Numbered from the stretch's first letter, positions 45,477-55,454 are shown. The stretch: DNA of 64,000 nt from Lysinibacillus macroides (GCF_001281525.1 NZ_LGCI01000010.1:21203-85202), one strand, 5' to 3'. Program-made: numbers and translations. The notes: generated by a model not told the origin, from the sequence alone.

Positions 45477-45750
45477 TACAATTTCAAAAATTCACGCAAC
45501 TTATCGAGAAAATGAACAATTTTCGTACTATTTGATTTATTATACGGATTTCATTTGAAATAGTTAAGGTTTTTATGCTTTTTTTTCAGGATGTTCACAT
45601 AACTTTAATGAAGAAAACGCTTACTCTTCCTATAATATGCTTTATAAGGAACGATGTTTGTGTTTATTAAGATTTTGTGAAAGTGCAAGGGGTTTACGTG
45701 ACGAAATTCGTTCTCCTTTTTTTATTAAGGAAGCCCTCTTAGTCCATAGA

Positions 45751-45789
45751 AAAAAACTAGGCTCACATTGCTGTGATACCTAGTTTTTG
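45751..45789 (-). terminator. Terminator of the SDR gene
   Basis: AAAACTAGG...CCTAGTTTTT hairpin with inner TCACA/TGTGA pairing, located just after the minus-strand dehydrogenase stop. Confidence 0.85.
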
Positions 45790-45798
45790 TTCATGCTA

Positions 45799-46551
45799 TT
45801 AAATAGCTGTCCAGCCACCATCAATAACTAGCTCCGCACCTGTCATAAAGCGTGATTCATCAGAGGCAAGGAAAACAACACCATACGCTACATCTTCAGG
45901 CTCCCCAAAGTACGGTAGCTGTGTATAGGCTTGGTAATAAGGAAGTGCGCCACCTTCCTCCATTGTTGGCGCTGTCATCGGTGTTACAATAATACCAGGA
46001 TGCACCGAATTGACGCGGATTTTATCTTTGCCATACTCAATAGCAGCCGATTTGGAAAGCACACGTAGCGCTCCTTTTGCAGCGGTATAGGGGCTTGTCC
46101 CAGCCATCCCCACAATACCACCAATGGAAGAAATATTGATGATTGAACCGCCACCAGCCTTTTGCATTTCGGGAATGACATATTTCATGCCAATGATACA
46201 GCCATTCAAATTAATATCCATGACTTTATTCCATTCATCCATTTCCATATTGGCAATCGTTTTTGGTGATGAAACACCTGCATTGTTGACAAGCACATCG
46301 ACTTTGCCATAAGCCTTTACTGCCTCTGCAATCACAGCTTTCCACTCATCCTCAGAAGTTACATTATGCTGAAGACCAATAATATCTCCACCATTTTCTT
46401 TAATATCTGCGACTAAGTTCATCAATGGCTCAATTTGTACATCTGTTGCAATCACCTTTGCTCCTTCTTGCGCAAAAAGCTTTGCCTCTGAGGCACCCAT
46501 ACCCATTGCTGCCCCTGTAATAATCGCTACTTTTCCCGTTAAACGACCCAT
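45799..46551 (-). CDS. Short-chain dehydrogenase/reductase
   Basis: 250-residue NAD(P)-dependent oxidoreductase of the classical SDR family. It has the GAAMGMGAS cofactor-binding glycine motif at the N-terminus, NNAGVSSP, the catalytic Ser in IINISSIGGIVGM, the Tyr and Lys in SPYTAAKGALR, and the SVHPGIIVTPMT segment after them. Resembles 3-alpha/20-beta-hydroxysteroid and cyclohexanol-type dehydrogenases; the substrate is unknown. Divergent from a TetR regulator across a region with two palindromes, so probably controlled by it. Confidence 0.92.
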   Translation of the reverse strand: MGRLTGKVAIITGAAMGMGASEAKLFAQEGAKVIATDVQIEPLMNLVADIKENGGDIIGLQHNVTSEDEWKAVIAEAVKAYGKVDVLVNNAGVSSPKTIANMEMDEWNKVMDINLNGCIIGMKYVIPEMQKAGGGSIINISSIGGIVGMAGTSPYTAAKGALRVLSKSAAIEYGKDKIRVNSVHPGIIVTPMTAPTMEEGGALPYYQAYTQLPYFGEPEDVAYGVVFLASDESRFMTGAELVIDGGWTAI

Positions 46552-46601
46552 CTAAAAAACTTCCCTTCTATTCTATAAATGAACAATCCGTGAACACATT
46601 A

Positions 46602-46631
46602 ACAACTAGTTGTATTATCGACACTGTGTCG
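46602..46631. promoter_or_regulatory. Two palindromes, candidate TetR operators
   Basis: ACAACTAGTTGT (46602-46613) and CGACACTGTGTCG (46619-46631) are perfect inverted repeats in the divergent SDR/TetR intergenic region. Two further near-symmetric TTGACA-containing stretches lie at about 46694-46725, which could be promoter or operator of the regulator gene. Confidence 0.5.
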
Positions 46632-46754
46632 TTAATATAATTATAACCGTTTGCGCTCAAAGGGCAAACAACACTCTCACCATTTACGACGCATTGACAA
46701 CATTTAAGATAAGTATGTTGACAAAACAATACATTTAATACAAGGAGCTTGAAA

Positions 46755-47366
46755 ATGTCGAAAAAACTAGACCCCCGTGTAAGAAGAACACGTCAACTAT
46801 TAAGAGATGCATTAGTGGAATTAATTGATGAACAAGGCTACGAGAAAATTACGGTGCAAGATATTACACAACGCGCAACCTTAAACCGTGCCACTTTTTA
46901 TTTACATTATCGTGATAAGCTAGATTTACTGTATCAAAGCTCAGCGGAGATTTTGCAGGAATTAGTAAGCAGTATTCAGCCAGCCGTGCGAGAAAAGAAG
47001 GAAGTTGATTTATTGCCCAATTATGACCAGCCACATGAAACATTTATGCATTTATTTGAGCAAATTGCGCTTAATAGCAAGCTTTATAAGGTTTATTTAA
47101 CAGAGCAAACGATTCCGTATTTTGCGGCTGGCTTAAAGGATATTATTATTGAGTTTGTGGCAAACGGTATTGCTTTAATGGAGCCTAACGATCAGAAGCT
47201 AACTGTGCCGCGTGATATGGCTGTGCGCTTTTATGCCGCTGCCTTTCTCGAGGTCATTATTTGGTGGCTTGAGCACGATATGCCCTATACGCCCAAATTT
47301 ATGGCGACACAGCTTATGCATATTACGATAAAGGGGCCGTATATGGACAACCCCTTTCAGCAATAG
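46755..47366 (+). CDS. TetR/AcrR-family transcriptional regulator
   Basis: 203-residue regulator. The N-terminal helix-turn-helix is clear (RRTRQLLRDALVELIDEQGY then KITVQDITQRATLNRATFYLHY and RDKLDLLYQ). The C-terminal ligand-binding region has an AVRFYAAAFLEVIIWWLEHD signature of the TetR_C group seen with DhaS-like regulators. ATG at 46755 follows AAGGAGCTTGAAA. Likely represses the divergent SDR gene and itself. It ends one base before the convergent topB gene. Confidence 0.9.
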   Translation: MSKKLDPRVRRTRQLLRDALVELIDEQGYEKITVQDITQRATLNRATFYLHYRDKLDLLYQSSAEILQELVSSIQPAVREKKEVDLLPNYDQPHETFMHLFEQIALNSKLYKVYLTEQTIPYFAAGLKDIIIEFVANGIALMEPNDQKLTVPRDMAVRFYAAAFLEVIIWWLEHDMPYTPKFMATQLMHITIKGPYMDNPFQQ

Positions 47367-49514
47367 CTATTGATTTTTATCTGGAAAATGCATCTGCCAG
47401 CTAAAATAGTCGTTATCTGCATTCTTTGTATATTGTAAATAAGCATCAAATTTCTGCCCTTTTTTACTTGTTAAGCCTTTCACCAGTACTGTCCCTTTGG
47501 TAAGTAAGGCTTTCACCATTGTTTTCGTTGGCTTTTTCTTTAATGCTGCAAGAAATTTATCGTTTTTCCAAATAACAAATTGACAGCCATTTTTCCAATT
47601 GCTACAGCCAAAGCCCTTATGCCCTTCAATGACTTGATGACTGCATAGAGGGCATTTGCCAACTGCCTCAAACTTTTTCTTCGTATGTGTGACCTTATTT
47701 AACGTCACATCTTCACTACTTTTAATGGTTTCTACAGCTTGAACTGTAAATTGGCAAATAAACTGTAAAAACTGCTCCTTGGAATACCTTCTTTTTTCAA
47801 TATCAGCCAATGTTTTTTCTAGCCGTCCTGTAAATTCTAAATCAAATAAATCTTTCACAGGAAAGGTTTCCACTAAATTGCGCCCAAGCTCTGTGCATAC
47901 TAAGCTTTTATTGTCCATGGTGATATAGCCAACCGTCAGCAGCTTTTTAATCGTTTCGGCGCGTGTAGCAGGTGTGCCAATACTATAGCCGCTTAAAATG
48001 GCCGCCATTGTATCAGGGTCATCCACACCCTTTCCACATGTTTCCATTACACGCAGCAATGTTTTTTCGCTATGGCGCTTAGGTGGTGTTGTTACATGCT
48101 TGGTAATTTGATGCTCCGTAATATGAACAGGCTCATTAACATGCACAAGTGGCAAAATAATATCCGTTGAGGCAATGGCTTCAACCTTTTTCCAGCCCTC
48201 TACTAATTGCACCCTCCCCTTTGTCGCAAAAATTCCCGGTATCTCCTGCACCTTCGTTGTAATACGTGTTTCCTCATATTCTGCAACAGGCATAAACTGC
48301 ATCATAAAACGGTTTTTAATAGCCTGATAAACAATTGCCTCATCTGTTGCTAATGATTTCGGTAGCACATATGTAGGAATAATAGCACTATGGCTTTCCA
48401 CTTTTGCATTGTCAAAAATTCGCTTGTTCTTTGTAAACTGAATCTCATGCTCATACGGTAAGCCTGCTTTTAGACGCTCCAGCACGTTAGCGGTTTTCTC
48501 CACTAAGCTTTCCTCTAACACGACGCTGGCTGTACGAGGATACGTAATATACTTTTTCTCATAAAGTGTTTGTGCCACTTTAAGCACCTTATCAGATGTC
48601 CAGCCCTTATATTTACTTGTAATAAAGCCCTGTAAATTCGATAAATTAAAGAGCATTGGTGGATATTCCTTTTTACGCTCTACCTTTTTATCCACAATCA
48701 TGGCTTGCTGCTGATCAAGCGCCTGCTCAATACGCTCTAAATCCTCTCTATTTTTAAACCTATCGACCTTATTTTCATAATAAATGCCCTCATAGGCTCG
48801 CCCATCCTCGGTGCTAAATTGTGCGGCTAATTTAAAATAGTCCTCAGGGACAAAGCGTTCGATTTCCTGATCGCGATCATAAATGATTTTTAATGTAGGC
48901 AAAAGCACACGCCCAATGTTTAACGCTTTACCTGTGCCTTGCTGATATTTTAATGTCGCAACAGATGTTAAGTTAATGCCAATCAGCCAGTCCGCCCATT
49001 GACGGCTTACCCCTGCATCCTGCAATGGCTTTAATTCACTATTCGGCTTGATCGTCGCCAGCCCTTTACGCACCTCATCCGCTGTCCATTCATTTAATAG
49101 CAAACGGTACACAGGCTTTTGGCGATTTAGCTGATAAATAATACTATCTCCAATAATTTGCCCCTCACGATCAAAATCACAGGCTGAAATAATCATCTGT
49201 ACATCTGAACGATTAATTAGGCGTTGAATAATTTGTAATTGCTTTCTTGCGCCCGCATCCTCCTTACCACGCTTTTTCGCATCCATTTTCACCTTGTAGC
49301 GAAAGTGCTCTGGCATAAATGGAAAGTTCTCCATCTGCCATTTTGTCATTTTGGGATCATAGTCCTTCGCATCATAAAGCTGTAATAGATGGCCAAAAGC
49401 CCACGAAATAATATAACCATTGCCCTCAAAGAAGCCGTCCTGCCTCTGTTTAATATATAAGGCATCTGCAATATTTTTCGCAACAGATGGCTTCTCGGCT
49501 AAAATAAATTTCAT
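47367..49514 (-). CDS. topB: DNA topoisomerase III
   Basis: 715-residue type IA topoisomerase. The N-terminal TOPRIM (KFILAEKPSVAKNIADAL and the SACDFDREGQIIGDSI acidic motif), the active-site Tyr in YEKKYITYPRTASVVL, RAETIKKLLTVGYI and a C-terminal CPLCSHQVIEGHKGFGCSNW zinc-finger-like segment are visible in the order of B. subtilis TopB. Intact. ATG start follows AAGGAGCGTTTAGCT. The convergent TetR gene ends one base away without a spacer. Confidence 0.95.
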   Translation of the reverse strand: MKFILAEKPSVAKNIADALYIKQRQDGFFEGNGYIISWAFGHLLQLYDAKDYDPKMTKWQMENFPFMPEHFRYKVKMDAKKRGKEDAGARKQLQIIQRLINRSDVQMIISACDFDREGQIIGDSIIYQLNRQKPVYRLLLNEWTADEVRKGLATIKPNSELKPLQDAGVSRQWADWLIGINLTSVATLKYQQGTGKALNIGRVLLPTLKIIYDRDQEIERFVPEDYFKLAAQFSTEDGRAYEGIYYENKVDRFKNREDLERIEQALDQQQAMIVDKKVERKKEYPPMLFNLSNLQGFITSKYKGWTSDKVLKVAQTLYEKKYITYPRTASVVLEESLVEKTANVLERLKAGLPYEHEIQFTKNKRIFDNAKVESHSAIIPTYVLPKSLATDEAIVYQAIKNRFMMQFMPVAEYEETRITTKVQEIPGIFATKGRVQLVEGWKKVEAIASTDIILPLVHVNEPVHITEHQITKHVTTPPKRHSEKTLLRVMETCGKGVDDPDTMAAILSGYSIGTPATRAETIKKLLTVGYITMDNKSLVCTELGRNLVETFPVKDLFDLEFTGRLEKTLADIEKRRYSKEQFLQFICQFTVQAVETIKSSEDVTLNKVTHTKKKFEAVGKCPLCSHQVIEGHKGFGCSNWKNGCQFVIWKNDKFLAALKKKPTKTMVKALLTKGTVLVKGLTSKKGQKFDAYLQYTKNADNDYFSWQMHFPDKNQ

Positions 49515-49603
49515 AGCTAAACGCTCCTTACCCGAATGTTTGTTCTTTATTATACTAAGAAATTAGCAATGTTTCAAAGCAACTTTATTCCCTCACTTCA
49601 TGC

Positions 49604-49624
49604 GTTTATCACCCAACTTTTCTT
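49604..49624. repeat. Dispersed 21-bp unit related to 8775-8837
   Basis: A single GTTTATCACCCAACTTTTCTT unit, close to the tandem units at 8775-8837, in the spacer between topB and the DHFR-like gene. It suggests a dispersed intergenic repeat family. Confidence 0.45.
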
Positions 49625-49678
49625 GTGTATTTCATTTCATCATGATAGAATCAAGCTTCTCTCGAAAGGAGTGTAACT

Positions 49679-50227
49679 ATGGCAGATAGAAAAATCATAT
49701 TAGATTTAGCGGTTACATTAGATGGCTTTATTGAAGGTAAAAACGGTGAAGTGGATTGGTGCATTATGGAGCCTGACATGGAATTTACAAGCTTTTTGCA
49801 CGAGATTGATACTATTTTATATGGTAGAAAAAGCTATGATGCATGGGGACAATATACACCGACAACAAATGATGCAGAAGAACAACAATTCTGGTCGCTC
49901 ATCCATAGCAAAGACAAGTATGTCATTTCAAAAACACAGCAAGACGGTCATGAGAATGTTATCTTTATTCGAGAAAATATTGCCGAGGAAATGCTCAAGC
50001 TCAAGCATCAGCAGGGCAAAAATATTTGGCTTTATGGTGGTTCAAGTCTGATTACAACGTTTATCAGTTTAGGACTGATAGATGAATTTCGCTTATCTGT
50101 TCACCCTATTGTGTTAGGTGAAGGCAAGCCATTATTGACAAATCTCACAAAGCGACTTCAGTTAACACTCATCCACACAAAAACATTTTCTTCTGGTGTT
50201 GTACAGCTTATCTATTGCCGTCACTAA
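49679..50227 (+). CDS. Dihydrofolate reductase-like (RibD C-terminal domain) protein
   Basis: 182 residues of the DHFR/RibD-C fold (YwjB/YyaP type). Seen are ILDLAVTLDGFIEGKNGEVD, ILYGRKSYDAWG, the NADPH-binding NIWLYGGSSLITTFI glycine stretch and LIDEFRLSVHPIVLGEGKPL. These proteins are not the housekeeping DHFR, and their substrate is generally unknown. ATG follows GAAAGGAGTGTAACT. Single gene with its own terminator. Confidence 0.9.
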   Translation: MADRKIILDLAVTLDGFIEGKNGEVDWCIMEPDMEFTSFLHEIDTILYGRKSYDAWGQYTPTTNDAEEQQFWSLIHSKDKYVISKTQQDGHENVIFIRENIAEEMLKLKHQQGKNIWLYGGSSLITTFISLGLIDEFRLSVHPIVLGEGKPLLTNLTKRLQLTLIHTKTFSSGVVQLIYCRH

Positions 50228-50228
50228 T

Positions 50229-50275
50229 AAAAAACGAACGATCCCCAAGAGTACTTGCGGAGATCGTTCGTTTTC
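50229..50275. terminator. Bidirectional terminator
   Basis: AAAACGAACGATC...GATCGTTCGTTTT hairpin between the convergent DHFR-like and beta-hexosaminidase-like genes. Confidence 0.9.
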
Positions 50276-50279
50276 ATGA

Positions 50280-51932
50280 TTATTTCATATAAGTATTCAA
50301 TACCTTGTCAATCGCTGTGTTGAGCTTGTGGAGATCAACAGTTGCTGCTGGATGATTGTTTAGCTCATATTTTTGTTTAAGCTGAATAATTCTGCGAACA
50401 CTTTCATCCATACGCTCTTCTGTGAGTTCGCCACTAGAAACAGCTGTTTTCATTGCCTCTACAGCCGCTTGCACATTGGCATACTCATGGGCAATTAACA
50501 CAATATCATTGCCGGCTTTGATGGCATCCACCGTCGCTTGCCCAATCTCAAAATGATTAGTAATTGCCTTCATGGTTATATCATCTGTCATCACAACACC
50601 ATCAAAGCCAAGCTGATTGCGTAAAATGCCTGTAATAATGGCATTTGACATGGAGGAAGGATTTTGGGCATCCATCTCTGGCAATAAAATATGTGCCACC
50701 ATGACCACATCTGCACCATTCTCAATAGCAGCCTTAAATGGAATCAGCTCTAGCTGCTGCAAATCTGCCAAGCTTTTTGTGACCTTTGGCAATTCTAAAT
50801 GAGAATCCACTGCTGTATCACCATGTCCTGGGAAATGCTTTACCACTGGAATAACCTGCTGAGACGCTAGCCCCTTCATTGTTTGAATACCGAGTTCACT
50901 CACAATATCAGGATGACTTGCAAACGCACGATCACCGATAATTGGATTATTGGGATTACTGTTCACATCTAACACAGGAGCAAAATTAAGATTAAAGCTA
51001 AATGCTTGTAATTGCTCCCCTAGCAATTGACCAATCTCATAGGAAAATTGCGCTTCATTGACCTCTCCGATTTCTTGATTGGTTGGAAAATTTTTCAGAC
51101 CATCAGGTAGCCTTGTCACAGCGCCCCCCTCCTGATCTGTGCCAATAAACAGCGGGAAACGATTGGAAGCATTTTCAGCCTTTATGGCATTGATCAGTGC
51201 TATTGTTTGCTCAGGTGTTGCAAGATTATTCGCGTAGAAAATAAGCCCTCCCACCTTAACATCATGAATCAAACTTGCTGTTTCCTGCTGAAGTGTTGTA
51301 CCTGACACACCTGCAAATAGCATTTGACCAACTTTTTCATCTAAGCTCATTTGCTCCACAATATCCTCCTCTAATGCGGTATAGACAGAAATATGATGGA
51401 CAACAGGATTTGCATTGGCATCTGTTGGCTTTGGCAAAATCCATTTTAGCTGGTATATGTCCGTTACCTGATAAACTAAAATGATTTGATCTGCTGTATC
51501 ATCCTGATAAAAGCGGACTTCATCAGGCTCACCCATTGTTTGCTGAATTGCTGCTAGATCAATGGCTTGTATATCGGCTTGAAAGGAGCGAATATCAAAG
51601 GCACGTGTTCCTTGATAGCCAATTGTGACCTGCTGATCGACATACTCCTCATACTCGCCACCTGCTGCTTGTGCTACTTGCTGAGGCTCTCCCCATTGCT
51701 GATAAACGGCTTTTTTCTGTGCCTCGCCCACTACAAATGGCACTGCTGGCACTTTCCCTTCCTTCGCCAAGCTTGCAACCTCCTGAATCAATGCCTGATG
51801 ATTCGGCGTATCCTCTTCAACGGGAGGCGGCGCTGACTCTTTTGCTGGTTGCATCCTTACACCAATCAATACTAGACAAACTGCAATAAGAAGTACAATG
51901 ACTAGCAGCAAGGCACGTTTTCTGTTGTGCAT
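50280..51932 (-). CDS. Glycoside hydrolase family 3 (NagZ-type beta-N-acetylhexosaminidase), membrane-anchored
   Basis: 550 residues. An N-terminal membrane anchor or signal (RKRALLLVIVLLIAVCLVLI) is followed by a roughly 140-residue region of unknown fold, then a GH3 domain from about residue 190. The GH3 motifs are LFIGTDQEGGAVTRLPDG, FAPVLDVNSNPNNPIIGDRA, VVKHFPGHGDTAVDSHLELP and the nucleophile Asp in FDGVVMTDDITMKAI. KHFPGHG and the DSH triad are specific to NagZ-type enzymes that cut N-acetylglucosamine from muropeptides. ATG at 51932 follows GAAAGGAGGTTGCCT. Confidence 0.92.
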   Translation of the reverse strand: MHNRKRALLLVIVLLIAVCLVLIGVRMQPAKESAPPPVEEDTPNHQALIQEVASLAKEGKVPAVPFVVGEAQKKAVYQQWGEPQQVAQAAGGEYEEYVDQQVTIGYQGTRAFDIRSFQADIQAIDLAAIQQTMGEPDEVRFYQDDTADQIILVYQVTDIYQLKWILPKPTDANANPVVHHISVYTALEEDIVEQMSLDEKVGQMLFAGVSGTTLQQETASLIHDVKVGGLIFYANNLATPEQTIALINAIKAENASNRFPLFIGTDQEGGAVTRLPDGLKNFPTNQEIGEVNEAQFSYEIGQLLGEQLQAFSFNLNFAPVLDVNSNPNNPIIGDRAFASHPDIVSELGIQTMKGLASQQVIPVVKHFPGHGDTAVDSHLELPKVTKSLADLQQLELIPFKAAIENGADVVMVAHILLPEMDAQNPSSMSNAIITGILRNQLGFDGVVMTDDITMKAITNHFEIGQATVDAIKAGNDIVLIAHEYANVQAAVEAMKTAVSSGELTEERMDESVRRIIQLKQKYELNNHPAATVDLHKLNTAIDKVLNTYMK

Positions 51933-51965
51933 AGGCAACCTCCTTTCTTCTCTATAGCAAGAAAG

Positions 51966-52010
51966 GAGGCTGCCTAGAAAGAGTTATCTCTCCAGACAGC
52001 CTCTTATTCT
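51966..52010 (-). terminator. Terminator of the stalk-domain gene
   Basis: GAGGCTG...CAGCCTC hairpin with GAGAG/CTCTT inner pairing between the minus-strand genes at 52030 and 51932. Confidence 0.75.
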
Positions 52011-52029
52011 TAGCATACTATAGTATTCC

Positions 52030-52800
52030 CTAATTGATCGGCTGATCCTCAAAAATGGTTTGATAGTCATCGACCACTAGCTGACCATTTTCCTCGATAA
52101 ATGTTAAGATTTCCTTTGTTTGATAAAATGCAGGCTCACTTGTTGTCGTTTTATACGTAATCGTTGCAGTCATATCATCGATCGTAAAATCAAACGCAAC
52201 AACCCATGGGCTTGATACACCAATTACAAATTTGCCTTCTTCCCCATTTACATGGAGTTGCTCCTGCATAAATCGTTCCTTAGCCTTGTCTGACATCATC
52301 TGATAGCGCGGCATACCATCCCTTGTTTTTAAGGCATTGGCCCAAATGGCTGTTAAGCTTTCGATATCGTGAAATTCAATGGAGATTCCTCGCTGCTGTT
52401 GATCGAACTGCACTGTTCCACCAAATGATTCGGCAATAAAGCGCAAATTCACATACATACGACCATTGATAATTTGTGGTGCTTGTTGAAGCTGTACCTC
52501 TTTGCCATTTAGCAACACTGCTTTTTTACCAGCAGTAAGCGACAGTGTTGTATGATCATTTGTTGCCACAACGGTTTTTGTGTCATTATTAAAGGTTGCT
52601 TTCATATTTAGTACGGCAAAAAACTCTTTAAATGGGACAAGTGTATGCCCGCTTGGCGTAATTATTCCTTGTAATGTCTGCTGTGTGCCATTAATAACAA
52701 TTGTTGGATGGTCAACTGGAGTCGCCTCAACAGCCTGTCCATTCGTCCATAGTAAACTACTACATAATAGCCCACTTAATAAAAATGCTGAACGTTTCAT
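52030..52800 (-). CDS. Secreted copper amine oxidase N-terminal (stalk) domain protein
   Basis: 256 residues with a signal peptide (KRSAFLLSGLLCSSLLWTNG, cleavage after QAVEA) and a stalk domain at about residues 30-150. The domain shows the typical HTLVPFKEFFAVLNMKATF and GRMYVNLRFIAESFGGTVQF blocks. The C-terminal 100 residues contain a region that may be NTF2-like (ESLTAIWANALKTRDGMPRY). Same surface module as the 15654-16781 gene. ATG start follows AGGGAGTGATAGCTAG. Confidence 0.88.
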   Translation of the reverse strand: MKRSAFLLSGLLCSSLLWTNGQAVEATPVDHPTIVINGTQQTLQGIITPSGHTLVPFKEFFAVLNMKATFNNDTKTVVATNDHTTLSLTAGKKAVLLNGKEVQLQQAPQIINGRMYVNLRFIAESFGGTVQFDQQQRGISIEFHDIESLTAIWANALKTRDGMPRYQMMSDKAKERFMQEQLHVNGEEGKFVIGVSSPWVVAFDFTIDDMTATITYKTTTSEPAFYQTKEILTFIEENGQLVVDDYQTIFEDQPIN

Positions 52801-52882
52801 CTAGCTATCACTCCCTCTATAAATATTGATATATCAATGGCTTGCACCATTATAAGTGTTAAAAAATTTTTAACACCTATAT

Positions 52883-54289
52883 CACTAGTGTCGCATTAAA
52901 ATAATCTCGGTATGGCAATAAGAACTGAATATTCAGCAAATAAACTTATTCATAACAAAATCCTTTATAATGGTTTGGTGGTAGGTACCTATCCAAATCC
53001 AAAATAAAGGATCAATCGCATGGATAAGTTTACACGAAACACATCATTTGAACAATGGCTTTCACCTATTTCCAATAATTTATTTGAGGAACAAGTGAAA
53101 GTCTATCAGCTAAATACCTATACGAAGAAGCTATATATGGCCTCATTTTTGAAATTATTACTCTATGCACAACTCCAAGAAACGGAGAGTATGCGTGCAT
53201 TAAGTGATTGTGTGTTTTCAGAAGAATTACAGAACGCAATCCAACTTGAAACCATAAGTTTCTCTCAACTAGGTAGGCGATTAAGTCAAGTTCCAACTGA
53301 GTTCTTTCAAACCATTTTTCTTGATTTAGTCACACAAATTCACACAAAAACTGATTTTCAAACAAGAAGAAAAACGACAACTCCCCTAAAAATCATTGAT
53401 TCAAGTACATTACCATTGAATTTGAACAATCATAAGTGGGCAAAATTTCGCAAAACGAAATCTGGTCTAAAGCTTCATCTACGCCTTGTATTGATGGAAA
53501 AAGGATGTTCTTATCCAGACCAGTCGGTACTTACGAATGCCCACAAACATGACCGCAGCCAACTTGAAGTGCTTGTCGATGACAAAGAATGCATGTATGT
53601 GTTTGACCGTGGCTATTTGGATTATGAGCGATTTGATTGCATGACAGATGAAGGTTATTGCTTTGTTTCTCGCTTGCGTAAAAATGCGGTTGTGCGTAAG
53701 CTCGAAACATTTTCATTGCCAGAAAATTCTTCGGTGTTATCAGATGAAATGATCGTGATTGGAACCACACAAAATCGGGCTGAGAATGGATTCCGTTTGA
53801 TCAAAGTGCTTGATACGAAAGGAAATGAGCTACACCTCCTAACCAATCGCTTTGATTTACGTGCAGAGGAAATCGCTGAACTTTACAAATCACGCTGGGC
53901 CATTGAACTGTTTTTTAAATGGATGAAACAACATTTAAACATCAAAAAATTCTATGGTCAAAGTGAGCAAGCTGTTCATAACCAAGTATACATCGCAATG
54001 ATCACGTACTGTTTGAATGTACTAGCTCAGTTAAACACAAAAAGCACACGGACGTATTTACAAATCAGTCGGTTTTTAAAAGCAGCTTTATGGAAACCGG
54101 CACACATTTGGTTGCGTAAAATTGGAGGAAATACCGTCCCATAAGGTTTCCAACGTATCTGTTGCTTTAGTCAAAGGTTATAGTAAAAAAATGGATGTTA
54201 CCTACCTCTAGTTAATCGTCTTTCTTTTTACTCTAAATTGAACAAGCTTAAAAACAGAAAATTCAATCAGCGTTTATGCGACGCTAGTG
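52883..54289 (+). mobile_element. IS4-family insertion sequence
   Basis: The ends CACTAGTGTCGCAT and ATGCGACGCTAGTG are imperfect inverted repeats, about 137 bp before and 145 bp after the transposase gene. No clear target duplication is visible, so exact borders may be off by a few bases. A deleted relative lies at 24970-25216. Confidence 0.8.
53020..54144 (+). CDS. IS4-family transposase
   Basis: 374-residue DDE transposase. Catalytic blocks are PLKIIDSSTLPLN (first Asp), CMYVFDRGYLDYERFD (second Asp), and the YREK-like SRWAIELFFKWMKQHLNIKK with Glu. The length is at the lower end of the family. It resembles transposases of the IS4/IS231-type group common in Bacillales. ATG start follows AAAGGATCAATCGC. 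Frame intact, so it may be functional. Confidence 0.92.
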   Translation: MDKFTRNTSFEQWLSPISNNLFEEQVKVYQLNTYTKKLYMASFLKLLLYAQLQETESMRALSDCVFSEELQNAIQLETISFSQLGRRLSQVPTEFFQTIFLDLVTQIHTKTDFQTRRKTTTPLKIIDSSTLPLNLNNHKWAKFRKTKSGLKLHLRLVLMEKGCSYPDQSVLTNAHKHDRSQLEVLVDDKECMYVFDRGYLDYERFDCMTDEGYCFVSRLRKNAVVRKLETFSLPENSSVLSDEMIVIGTTQNRAENGFRLIKVLDTKGNELHLLTNRFDLRAEEIAELYKSRWAIELFFKWMKQHLNIKKFYGQSEQAVHNQVYIAMITYCLNVLAQLNTKSTRTYLQISRFLKAALWKPAHIWLRKIGGNTVP

Positions 54290-54304
54290 TACATATTTAT
54301 ACTT

Positions 54305-55354
54305 TTATTTTACTACTTGTATGTTATTCAAAAAACCAGTTTTTGGAGCATATATTTCTGTGAACTTTTTAGATTTAATATTATATAGATACATCCCTCT
54401 TTTATTATTGACCATTGTTATAGCATAGATATTCTCCTCATCTAAAGAATAATTGGCATCTCCAACCTGTAAACGGCTAGAATTCCATTTATTTTTCTTA
54501 AGAGAATTATCTAAAAGATTATATTGTATAAGATTTGATGGAGTTTCCGCATCATTATATTGTTTATCACTCAATGCAATTACATAGTTCTCTTTAGTCA
54601 TTAGTGTCCGAATCCACTCATGTTCACTAAATAATTTACGTGTGTTTTCAAATGAAAAATCTGTTTCATACACAGTATGTAACGGCATTTTAAAATTGTT
54701 TTGCCCTGGAGGACCATCTTGATGTAGAACATTATATCTTCTTTCAGAATCAGAGTAAGCAGAGATATAGATACGTTCATTTTTCCTATCAACTGTTATA
54801 ACTTCAATATTAATATCCTCAATAGTATCTTCATTACCCCAATACAAAATCTCTCCTGTATTTATATCTAGCAAACCTAATTTTAGTACATTTGAACCTA
54901 AAGGTCTTGCTACAAAAAATAATGAGTCATCTAAAGCATACATATTATTCACAGCAAACAAACTATCTGTAAGTTGAATTTCCTCATTATTATTTAAATC
55001 AGTTAAAAATATTTGATCACCTGATAAATCATTTTCAATATCTATATTTTTAGTATAATAAACTCGCTTATTTTTTTTATCATAAAATCCTAATGGATAC
55101 TGTGATGTGTATTCTGATTCAAAAACTTTATTTAATTTTTCAGCAGAACTATCGTAATATAAAATCTCATTCACAATGGGGCTATTTACCTCTCCTGTAA
55201 CATTCTTTGAAAATGTTAAAGTAACATACTCATCTTCACCTCTGTTATTGTCGGAATCCTGACTACAAGCAGTAGATAAAATTACAGTATTCAACACAAT
55301 TAATATAAAAAAAATACTTTTAGTTTTATTAATAGATATCTTAAAAAATTTCAA
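54305..55354 (-). CDS. Lipoprotein with beta-propeller-like repeats
   Basis: About 349 residues. The signal sequence (KTKSIFFILIVLNTVIL) ends in a lipobox STAC followed by an acidic linker. The mature part has repeated blade-like motifs (GFYDKKNKRVYYTKN, ITVDRKNERIYISAY and YSLDEENIYAITMVN), like TolB/DUF5050-type propellers. Start TTG at 55354 follows GGAGG at a long spacing; the open frame runs to 55390. It may form a unit with the secreted protein upstream (55455-56324), 65-100 bp away on the same strand. Function unknown. Confidence 0.75.
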   Translation of the reverse strand: MKFFKISINKTKSIFFILIVLNTVILSTACSQDSDNNRGEDEYVTLTFSKNVTGEVNSPIVNEILYYDSSAEKLNKVFESEYTSQYPLGFYDKKNKRVYYTKNIDIENDLSGDQIFLTDLNNNEEIQLTDSLFAVNNMYALDDSLFFVARPLGSNVLKLGLLDINTGEILYWGNEDTIEDINIEVITVDRKNERIYISAYSDSERRYNVLHQDGPPGQNNFKMPLHTVYETDFSFENTRKLFSEHEWIRTLMTKENYVIALSDKQYNDAETPSNLIQYNLLDNSLKKNKWNSSRLQVGDANYSLDEENIYAITMVNNKRGMYLYNIKSKKFTEIYAPKTGFLNNIQVVK

Positions 55355-55454
55355 TAGAAGATATACCTCCACAAATACTAATAATATCACAAAATGGGCT
55401 GTTTAAAGTTAAAGCTTTTATATCACAACCCATTTTGTTCAATTTAAGACTTAT

